From Phoronis australis (Eukaryota > Phoronida > Phoronidae): 64,000 bases of DNA. The stretch is taken from positions 1,025,588-1,089,587 of the forward strand of contig NMRA01000043.1 of assembly GCA_002633005.1 (NCBI GenBank). Direction: 5' to 3'. The number at the start of each line of letters is the position of its first letter. Positions within the stretch are counted from its first letter, which is position 1. The translations under genes were made by a program, and so were the position numbers. Under the pieces are notes generated by a model. The model ran no database searches, was not told where the DNA came from, and saw nothing but the letters and a program-made list of their open reading frames with translations. This document shows, in pieces, positions 12,901 through 24,900 of the stretch.

Positions 12901-15900
12901 TTCTTGCGATGTTTCCAACAAGTTATAATATTACACGGTCCGATGACAGTGAACCAATGCAACACGAGGCCTGTCCTCATAAGATGAATCACCTTCCATA
13001 AACTGAACACATGGATGTACAACATACATAAGTAAAAGCACAACATTAATACACCAATTACCACTCTCAGTCAGCTTGGAGTAGTCAGCAATCTGCTTGG
13101 TGAGATCTTCTTTCATCACATCCACATGTTTCCTTCTCTCCTTGAAGTCCAGTGTCAGTTGGTCTTTTTCCTTCTGCATCAATAAGATCTTCTCATGATG
13201 TTCCTTATCACCCTTCTTCATACTGTCCATCACCCACTCCAGGATGCCCTGAAACAATGACTGTACTTTACAGCCAACATTTTGGACTTTTGGAGAGGTT
13301 AGCTAGTCCACACGGTGGCTTAGAATTTGGCGGGGACCATTGAAAATCATGGGTGGTGTTCACACACAATAGGCCTTTTGAAATTGACATCCAAGGTCAG
13401 CAAAAGTAGTTCTTTGTGAACCCTGCTCTTAGTCATACAATTATCTCAGTTACCTAAGTATGCAAATAACCACAGCTTAACAAAGGGTTTATAGTCTTCG
13501 ATGAGAAGATAATTATTTTGTTACTCCCTATAGGTTTTGAATAGGTAAGCCTGGAATGAATCTCAGACAGACTGTCACAAAGCAATACCTCAGGATACCC
13601 TAAAACAATGAGTGCACTTTACATCCAGTCTTACAGCAGCCATTTAATTTTTCTAAGACTACAGAATGCTTAGGTTCTGACACTATGAGCCACACAGAAC
13701 AAACATCTTTGTGAACTTAAATATTGAGAAGAAAACTGACTAAGCTAGCCATAGACTTCATCAACCCAAAACACAGACTGATAAAAATGGATATGTAAAC
13801 CCCAGAAATATGTTTCTATCAGCAATTGAGCAAATATGAATATATAAGAAACACTGTGTCTGTTTTGTTGGTAATCCCAATGAACTCGAATAATCCAATA
13901 ATGCTGCAAGAGCTGATCTGCCTAGCAATGATATAACTTTACAGTACCTTGTTAGCCAGTGTTATCTTCCTCTCTTCTTGATATTTCTCTGACAATTTCT
14001 CCTTTTCCTCCCATGTTTGTCTTTTGGCAATTTGAAGATCATGCACCAAAGCCTGCACAAACATCAACTGCTAATATGCTGGACTAACTACTGATACATG
14101 CTGCTAATATGCTGGACTAACTACTGATACATGCTGCACTTGGAAAACATTGAAGGTAAAGTGTCTTCAAATTAGAAAACAATATGGCAGAAGAGTAAAA
14201 GTTTATTTTATGAAATTTTTTAACCAGAGTAAACAAGGCAATACATCATTATTTGAAAACTTTATTATATTACAACTGTCATCAGCAAACACACAATGAA
14301 ACTTAATGTCAGTGTATTCGTACGTTAACACAATGCTCCACGAGGTACTTATGTGTCTAAGCCTGCTAACGAACACACAAAGCTAATGTTAGTGTACTAA
14401 TAAATTAAACATAATTATCCATATACTTATGTGTCTAACACTCACTTCAATAGCTAACACGTCCTCCTTATTACTGACATCTGCTGCCAGCTTGTTTCTC
14501 AGTCGGCTGATTTCCTCACGTAGCTGTGCAATGACATGACTTGTCTCATCCTAGAATAACCACAAAACGACTCAATCAGACTCAATGAATACTTTGCATC
14601 ACTTTCTCCTGTCACACAATCGAACAAGATAATACCCCAATAGGGCCAACCCGGACTACATGGCGATAGAACTCTCCTTTTTCTGGAGATAAGAAAGTCC
14701 GTGACCTTGGCACATTTTTGTGTCTCTCATTGATGTTGTGAAAGCACATCACATCACATCACACATCCATGGATATTTGTACAGCTTATCAAAGTTCTCA
14801 CATCAGAATTGCAGCCCACAACACAGCAGTAATACTTTGTGGGCATTGGAAGAATGAATAGACTAATACAATCAAGAAAAACGTGTAAAGAATCAGACAA
14901 CATGTCACACTCCAATGGCCCAAAAACGAGGCAGCAAATGTGCCTGACAGACGTTTACAGCATTGTGGGTAAATACAGTGAGATTTGAGTGTTGTTGTGT
15001 AATCTGGGACGGCCCTATTGGAACAATTCTAATAAAATGCAGATGACAGATTAATTCAGAAGTAAGGCAAGCATGACAATTTTATAGTTTCAATCTTTAG
15101 AATTCACTTTTAACAACATTTAATACACAACTGTATTATCCAAGACCAATAAGACAATCCAGAAGTCTTCAAGTAGTGGAGAGCTTTGTACATACCAGGT
15201 TGACAGAGGCCTGGTTCTTAATATTACGTCCAAACTGACCATACTGAAGGGTGGTCAGTGTGTCGGTGACAGATATATCAGCAGGGGAGACAACTGCAAA
15301 CATCACAGTGACAGAGTTTCCACCAAGCGATTCCTGTAAAAAATAACTTAAAAAAATGAAAGCAAGTCCAAAAATAATTAAAAAAAACAATTTTCCTGTT
15401 GCAAACAGGTTCATTGAAAAGGCGGTCACTTATTTGGAACAGTGTTGAATTTTCACTTTTACATGGCACCTTTTCATAAGCTTGTTGCAGGCATCCCCAA
15501 AGGCGTTCTCAAATCTAAGATTTGGTTCATCCTCACATAAAGTTGAAAATGTTCATACTAGTGTAAAGACATCTTTGTTGAAGCCACTATAACCTACTGA
15601 ACAGAATGTTCACACAGTGACAACATTTATGTAAGATGAATTTTATCAGTGACCAAACAAGATGTAAAAGTACAAGTGAAAGTCCACCACCTTACATGTC
15701 ACCATAACAGAGAGATAACTAACTTGAAACTCACTTGTAACAGCCTGGTAATCTTGGAATTCCTGTATGGAACATGTTGACCTTTCTTCTTGGGGTCACC
15801 AAGTACAGAGATGACTTCTGTGACAGACTCCATGCTGTCAATACAGAATGAGAAATGAAATAGAAATTGATCATAAGTACTGAACACAATGATCAAGAGA

Positions 15901-18900
15901 TCATCATTGTAATTAGCAAAGGAGAGTAACATGTAAGACTAAACAATCACCAGCGCACCGTGTCTCCTGCATCGAATACTTAACAATCACATTCTCAACA
16001 ACCACGTTACAGCAATCAAAATCCAAAACCATGTGTAGGTACAGTATGACTCGTGCAAGTAGCAACCAATCAGAATGAGAGATTTCATCCAAGTAAGGAA
16101 AAGAACGGCTTATCTGGAAGGCCGAGTCCACAACCTACAACATCCATAAAGAGTTGAGCGAATAACCGACATATTTATTTCCGACTTATGCAAGTTTTCC
16201 CGAAGTTCATAAAAATGCCGCATTAGATTATCACTTACCTTTTGTTGACAACTCTGCTCTCACTAACACCCTCTATCCCGGCCAGGTCCACTATACTGAT
16301 AGTAGAGCGCAAGCCAACTTTACTAGAGCTTGTCTCCTTCTGGTGAACATGAATGGAGAAGATTCCATGAGCCCTGTTAAAAGCCAACGTAAAACATATG
16401 AATACACTATTCCTGACCTCTGTTAGCAGCCAAGGTAAAACACATAGCCACTAGTCTTGACAACCAAACAGAACACTCTTTGTATAGGAGCTCCACTGAC
16501 TTTCAGTCTTAAACAACATGGAGACTATAAGTTTTAAAATGTTTTTAATTGAAATTCTTCACACTCTGGCTTAACAAGTTCATCATTAAGCATAAGCATG
16601 TTATATCATAGTCGCCTAAACAGATTCTCAAAGTTATTAAAAATTTCAAGAGGGTTACTTTGTGGCAAAACACTTAGACACGTCATGTCCAAAACATTTG
16701 ACGTGCACAATACGAACTAAAATGAGAAAAAATGTGCAGTCGACCTATCATGTGAGGTAACAGGCTAGAAGACGAAATAGGAAAGCCAAATTATGACCAG
16801 GAAATAGCTCAAACATGACTAGGTGACCTAAAATATATGACTCTCGCACAATAAGCACAAATTATAGAATTGTGGTTATGAATGGATATTTTGGACAAAA
16901 TGTACATTTCCAAGAGCCAAAACTACTTAGCTTAAAGGCAAAGGCAACCTTTTTTCATGTCATTTTTAGCAAAAATAGGGTTCGTTGATTATCCCAGACA
17001 TATTTTTCACTTATTTACAGCTTTTCGTAATTTAATTAATTACTCGTCGTCTACTCCGGAAGTGACATTTTGGGAGGCAAGAATTTCGCGCCAATTTCTT
17101 TTCATACAGTCCAACTGTGACAGCAGTCGAGTCAGTCATTGTTCTACCTCAGTTGTGATAAGTTCGGTCGTCATTTGCTTTTGTTTATGAGTCAGTCAAC
17201 ATGGCACGCTGTTGCTGCCTACCGAGAAGTACTGATTATCGTCTCATGTACAGAGGAAGAACTGTCCCACTTGCCTGAGTGTCCCGCAACACACTCCCAG
17301 TGGATGGTGACTTAAGCACCCAAACTGCTTACATCCCGCCGTGCGACTCACTCGTCACACATGTGGCACTTTCTAAATAGCTCCAATACAAGTCCACAAT
17401 AAACTTATCAAACTTAGGCTCACCGATCTGTTCACTGGATGACGAACTATCCTTTTCACTGGGTGTCAAACTGGGCCTGTATTCAATCCCACTACTCAAC
17501 ATCGGGCTGCTTACAGGCTCTGGGCTAGAGACAACAGCACACGGGGAATCACTGCTAGTTCCTGGATTTGCACGCTATGGGGTACATTTGGAGGCATGGG
17601 TGACAGTAGATGAAGTGCCTCCAGTCACTTTTTATAGTGGCCACAGCTCGCTGGCCAGTTCTCGCTTCAAAAACGCACTTCTTGGGAATCAACAGCGACG
17701 GTATGGAACCCTTCTTCAGGCGTTGTTTCGCAGGAACCTTCATCAATTCAGCATATCTCTGTCGTAATCTGACGGCTGAAAATGTTTGCCACTGCTTTGT
17801 ACATTGCGTGAGCGGGTAGCGCTGCGGTCTTCACACGAACAAGCTAGCCAAGTACGGCGAAGTGTGTCATCCTTCGGAAAGCGATGCAAGGTACCCAAAG
17901 CGTGCGCGAGGCGATAATGAGTACATCCTGGTACACAGCAAAAGTGCGGCATGTTGACTGACTCGTAAACAAAAGCAAACGACGACCGAACTTATCACAT
18001 CCGAGGTAGAACAATGTACTTGACAGATCCCACAGTCTAACTGTATGAAAAGAAATTGGCGCGAAATTCTTGGCTCCTAAAACGTCACTTCCGAAGTAGA
18101 GGACGAGAAATTAATTAAATTAAGAAAAGCTGTAATTAAGTGAAAAATATGTCGGGGATAATCAACAGACCTTATTTTTGCTAAAAGTGACATGAAAAAA
18201 GGTTGCCTTCGCCTTTAACAAAATCAAACATTTTATGAAGTTGTATACTGAATGAATGCTACATGATCACACAAATGAACAGAAATTCTCGGGCACATAA
18301 TACTAGGCAGATCCCTAACTTTAAAGCATGTCTGATTCTGCAAACATTGCCATAACATGAAAAATCCATTCAACCGGAAACCTTCTAGTCCATGTTTTGC
18401 ATTTTCTGTTAGTTATTCGTGTTCGAAAGTAGCCGACTTGGATACCTTGGGATAGTAATTCCATTTTCTTCAAGTTTTTCAAGTTGAATTAAAGGTCAAA
18501 GGTTATATTTTGATGCTGTGCACAACTTGCCTTTCATTGTGTGACTTGACATCCTTGGCACCCATCTTCCTTGCCCTAGTGCCTTGCTCATACAGGCGGG
18601 CCAAGTCCTCAGCACTGTGGGCCACCATTTCTGACAGACCATCAACAAAGCTGTAGGAACAACGCAATTAGTTGCACTACAGAGCCACAAGCAACACAGT
18701 GTGATTATTAGTCAACCCACAAGGGAAGGAGCAGATGGCCAAGTCTTAAGTGACTGACTGCTTCACATGTTCAGAATATATATGATACAATAACAGGGAA
18801 AAGCACATTAAGCAGAAGTCATGAAGCATACCTAAGCTCCAGCATACAGAATAAACATAACAGACTGTGAACTTTTGCTTTACATACGACGTGTTTTCAA

Positions 18901-21900
18901 AAGGTAAGAAGCACGAATGACACTTGTATTGACATATCCCACGTGTTCATGTTGAATGACACTTGTATTGACATATCCCACGTGTTCATGTTGAATGACA
19001 CTTGTATTGACATATCCCACGTGTTCATGCAATGGAAACAGTTGCAATGTAGACATTCGACACAAGGCTTATTCCCACAATTGAACACTACAGAAGTGTT
19101 CAATGTTGCTTTTATACACCCATGCTCAGCTTAACTCCCCACCCCAAGGTGTTGAACGCCCAACCCCAGGGTGTTGCACGCCCCACCCAAGGATGTTGAA
19201 CGCCCCACCCAAGGGTGTTCAATGTCCCACCCCAAGGTGTTGCATACATGAAACTGCTTTTCACAAACCAGACAACTCACAACCAGGTGAGGATTCAGGA
19301 TGTTGGCCAGGGGGACAACCAATAAAGATTTATAGAGGACAATTTAGAGAGCCCAACCATCTAGATGTACAGAAGACACATAAGATTCCTCCCATACAAA
19401 AACCGAAAGTCCAGGTGGAATGCAGAGAGCCTGGACTCTGCCGAGTCACATCTCATTAATGGGACACTATCAGTGAGAAAAAAGACTTTCTGAGATCAGC
19501 CTCAGCACAGAATTGAAACTACAACCCCAGTGATTGCAGTCTAACAATAAAAAGCAAAAAATTTAATTAATTATTTAACTGGTACAGTCACGGGCCTAGA
19601 TATCACCAAAATCAGGCAGACAAACCCCAGAATTGGAAATTTGTAATAAAATCATAAAAACAATAAATTTTGTTGTTTAAAAAAAAGTTCTGGTCAAAGC
19701 TAATAACATCAAGAAATCTACACCATCCAACAATTTCACCAAAAATGCTCTTTAAAGAATGATGTACTTGCATGAACCTAACTATGCTAGTGTATAGCAG
19801 GAACTAAACGACAACGCTATTTGAATATCATCTACGCAGAACAAAATGCAGTTGTATTGTAAATCTGAAAACAAAAAAATTCTCCAAACAGGTGACCTTT
19901 GCACTAATGTCGTACCTTGGGGTTCACAGAGCCCGCATCATGCAGTGTTATTCCCCAATACCATGTCACGATACTTACTGGACACGACTGATTGATCTAT
20001 GGCTCATCATTATCGACACAAAACTTATTCTTAAAAATATTTGACAATTTTTAACCCGCTTCATGTTAACATTGTCACTACATGTTGTGGTTCTAACAAA
20101 TTTGACCAAGCAATCACAGAGACAAGGAATTTAGCATGCAAGTTCCACTTTAAAACAAGAAATAAACTTAGCAAATGTCTCACATTCCGAGCTGTGGGTG
20201 CTGCCTCACTTTCATCTGGTTACCATGGGGATTCAACAGGTCTGTCATAACTTCATCCATAATCTCCACATATTGAACACTTATAAAGAAGACCTTTTCC
20301 TTAGCTCCTTCAATCTTCTCAAATAAAACCTTGTTAAACTATACAATAAAAATAGTACATAACCGTATAAAAGATATGAAGTGAATTCAAGAATTTGATA
20401 ACGGAAACAGAAAACAAAACCAATGACATCATATGTAGAATAATAAAATGGCGGTGTCAGTGGACGCAGTCCTCAGGAAGAAACACCATCCTCAACTTCT
20501 TTAACACAAAACAGAACTTGGAGTGAAGTGAACAAGATAAGAAGATATCAGAAATGATTTGTTAGTCTCAAAGCCAATCAATGCTCAAGCATAATCTGAA
20601 ACAAATTCTGCAGTGTCAAAACACACTGATAACAGAAATTCTTGATCAAGCATCACTTCGGCCATTTACTCCAATTTTATAGAAAACTCTATACTGTGAC
20701 ATCAAACTGTGGGCAGAACCATTGATCATTAAATCATCTTTGAGAACTAAAACTGAAGCAGAATCCATATGGGCCATCCATGTTTTTTGTAAATTATATG
20801 ATTTGTTGAACTGCTGGTACCCAAACGGTTTGTTCTGATACTAGTTTCAAATGCCACTGAGCTACACTGAACATTGTTGTGAAATGAATTTAAGTTTACT
20901 TCAAACAGGAGTATGAAATGAAAACTCAATGATTTTACAAAATATTTAAGCCTGTCATTTGTATTACAAGAAATTTACAGAGCTTCGTAACATATAGTCG
21001 TCCTATTCTATCTGAAAGTTTGGTGGATATCCGTTCCTTAGTTTGGTGGATATCCGTTACTTAGTTTGGTGGATATCCGTTACTTAGTTTGGTGGATATC
21101 CGTTACATAGTTTGGTGGATATATGTTACTTAGTTTTTCAATTATTTGATGAACACCACTTTGTCTAGTATTCATTCAAATGAACATTGATCCAACAGAG
21201 AAAAAAATCGAAACCAATAATCTGAGCTGCCAACAGAGGGCAGTACAGAAAATTATTGATTTGCATGATATTTACTCTTACAATGAAAATAAACTGCACA
21301 GAATTTTACGAAAAATGGGTTTAGTATGCTTGAACATTTTAACTGATCATTGAACAATAACCGCTTTTCTAAAATTCTTTGAATGGAAAAACCAGATATA
21401 GAACACAAAAAAACTTACACAGGGTACAATCCCTGGGTCATGCTCCGAGCCTGATAACAGGTAACTCTTCCCTGCACCCGTCTGAAAGACCAACGTAAGT
21501 GATGTTAAAAGAGTGACAAATAAGCATGTTTAAAGTATTCCAATGGGGATTGTTTCATAATCAATTCACTGACTGTGGCCATGCGTGTGGAGTAATTGAA
21601 GTCTGTCTAGCTGAACAAAGCAAAATAATAAAATTCGCATTTACAAAATGTGTAAGCTATTGTTCTGTTTTATTAGTCAATCCAATAATTAGAAAGATGC
21701 AGATATTAATTCATAGAAGACATGTTCAAAAACGCAATACTTCAGGAGAAGGAGCAACTTCTAAATAACATCAAAAGTTAAAACACGCCAGGAAAGAATC
21801 GTCCGTGATTTAATCCAGCGGCAGATAATCTACACAGTGAATCCAAAGTTTATTGGGTTTAATACGCAGACGACATTAACAATGACGAGATGGGACTGGA

Positions 21901-24900
21901 AGGGTTCCAACTAAACACAGTTGTACGAACAACACTAACAATACAATGGCGCTGGAAATGAAATGTAGTCTCGTTCACTGATCTGAAACAGTACTTGCTG
22001 ATACGGTAAGAGGACTGCCATCCGAGTTTCATAAAGCTCCATGGTATGACATTTTACAGCGCACTAATATATTTGAAAACATCACAGATTTTAGCAACGT
22101 TCTCATGAAATCACCCTTTCAAAGTCGAAATCCTGTGTCTGTTTGAGCTGTGAGAAACTTTTGTGGTTGTCGGGTTCCGCTGTTCGACCAAACTTACAAG
22201 TTCCGTGCTCGTATGAACACCCCGCAATCTTGCCCAGTTCGGCTAAAACTTGGGTAATTGCCACTCCCGACTTTTTGTCAATTTTTTGGTTTAATCGTCC
22301 ATTTAAGCATCCAGGGCATTAACCAGCGAGTTTACGGTGTATTAAACACGAGCAATGTGGAGCGTTGAAATGCGCCCACGAATGCATCGTAAATGGTGTG
22401 CTTTTAGGGGGTTTTGTTTGTTTCATCGAAATGGCCACTAGATACCTGTAATACCTGTAATACCTGTCATGGACAGGATCATTGGGAATATGCTGGTGCA
22501 TTAATCCCCTCCCCAGACCATCCCCGTGACAGCAGAAGGCGCAGAACTCCAGGGCTGACGTTGCCTGTAAGCATTTGATTAGACAGCACTAGATGGCACA
22601 AAATACGTCGAATCCGTCTGAAAACCTGAAAATGTCACCGTTTCTTTAAAAGAAAGCCATCTACCAAATTTCATAAAAATTCGTCAAGGAACTTCAAAGA
22701 AACAGAGGAAAATGAAAAAAAATGAAACTGCCACTAGGGGGCACAGTGTTCGTCGGATCCGTCTAAAAGTTGTTGTCTTCTCTTGTTAACTTCATATAAA
22801 TACACGTGCTAAATTTAATAAAGATCCTGCAGAGGGCTTAGGAGATACAGGTATGGGTGCAAAAAAACAAAACTGCCACTAGGAGGCGCCACAGTACTCG
22901 AAGTCATCGGAAAATCATCATCAACTGTCCCTTCATAGAAAGAACATACATGCTAACTTTCACAATCATCCTTAGAGTGGTTTGGTTGGCAGAGGGACGG
23001 ACGCCAAAAAACAGACTCAAAAACAACAAAAATGGCCACTAGGTGGCGCAAACTACGAATCCATCCGAAAATGAGAGGATAGTGTCATCTCACTAATAGG
23101 TGTCTATGTGCCAAATTTTATGGAAATCCGTTGAGGACCTTTGAAGATACAGAGGTGAACGTAAAAAACTAAAACTGCCACTAGGGGGCACACCGGTAAA
23201 CCGATCTGTTCGAAAGTCGTCGTTGTCCGTTGTCAACTTCATATAAATACATTTGCTAGATTTAATAAAGATCCTGTAGAACGTTTAAAAAATACAGCCA
23301 TGAGTGCAAAAACAAAACTGCCACTAGGAGGCGCTTCTGTAGTCAAAGTCGTCAGAAAGTCATCGTCAACTGTCTTCCTCATAGTAAGAACACACATGCC
23401 AATTTTCACAATCATCCTTGAAGTGGTTTGGTTGTTAGAGGGGCGGACACCAAAAAAACGACTCGAAAACTGTAAAAAAGGCCACTAGATGGCGCAAAAT
23501 GCCTCGAATCCATCCGAAAATGAGAGGGTAGCGTCAACACATTAAAATATTTCTATGTGTCAAATTTCATAAAAATCGGTTGAGGACCTGTTTGAAGATA
23601 CGGAGGCAAATGTAAAAAACTAAAATCGCCACTAGCGGGCACAGTGGTATTTGGGTCAGCCCGAAACTCGTCGCCCTCTGCCGTCAACCCCATAGAAACA
23701 CACTTGGCAAATTTCAATAAGATCCAGCAAGGGGTTTAGGAGAAATAGCCATGGACACCGGACGCCCAGACAGAGATGACAGCAATATGCGACCACATGT
23801 AAATATTTGGGCGCATAAAAAAATAATGACAGTTTGCCACATTCTCCACATCTTTATCCCTGCAAGTTATGCAAAATGATACCGCAAGTGAGATCCCATG
23901 GTTTCTTTTTCGTTCTTCGTGCCCAGAAGAGCTCTCACGGGGCGAGAAATGCCAAGTAGTGTGATCATGTGTTTCAAATGGAGTGCATGGTGATATCTCG
24001 TGAAGACTTGCATGATCTTGCACTTTTGTGACTTTCTTATATTTACGGAATGCAGGCCCATAGATGGCAAATAATAATCAAATAAATTGACCCACAATTT
24101 CCCCTTATGATGGCTAAGTGCCAGCGGAATACACCATCGGACTAGCCAGAATGACCAATCATGACACGTCATAACCCCACAAAGGGGAAACAGTATTTTG
24201 TCTGATCCCTTTTGGCATGTACTTTAGCAGTTCGTCAGGAAGACTTCAGTTGGCATGAGTGACAACTGACAAGCATACTTATGGTAGGCGACTCACCGCT
24301 CCGAAAGAGATAATGGATACATTAAAGCCATCTGCCACCTTGTGCACCAAGGGATCAACCTTCTCTTTGTAAATCTGTGTTGTCTTCACCTCACTACCAT
24401 AACTCCCATCAAACACAAATGTTTGATCCTGTGAAGGAAATTAGGAAATGTGAACAAAAATAAAAGGATGAAGAAACTGTAAAAATAATCAAAGGGCAAT
24501 CTATACTATAAATACTTTGAAGCCATTGACAACTTCTTTTCATAGGAGCATGGGATTAAAATCATTCATGATTGATCAAGTAAAAGTAATTGTCACAAAA
24601 GGCCTCATGTTCACATCTGCACAACTTCAGATGATTAGGAATACTTTTTTAACTGTTAGAAATATTTTATATAATACAACACAAAATTCAATATATTATA
24701 TTATAAACGTGTATGCCTATCAGCAAAACCAAGTAAATTGGAAATTATTTCAAGTACTACTGAACCCCATTTTGCAATAAAATCAAGTGTGCAACAACAA
24801 TCACAATCACTGTCAATACAGTATGGCAACATGTTGTGAATGTTAAATGTCATCATAGATTATACACAACAAATTCGCAACATTTTCCTGCGTACTATCC

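Larger units (their letters stand above)
16936..18214. mobile_element. Kolobok-like DNA transposon with long TIRs and TTAA flanks
   Basis: The element starts AGGCAAAGGCAACC and ends GGTTGCCTTCGCCT. TTAA lies directly outside both ends (16932-16935 and 18215-18218). The arms are ~265-bp inverted repeats (16936-17200 and 17953-18214) with scattered differences. The core carries a broken THAP-domain gene on the minus strand. A TTAA target duplication plus a THAP protein is the combination known for the Kolobok superfamily; piggyBac also uses TTAA but has no THAP. There is no room for a full transposase, so this copy is non-autonomous. It sits in a kinesin intron between exons 18531-18650 and 16239-16373. 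Confidence 0.85.
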
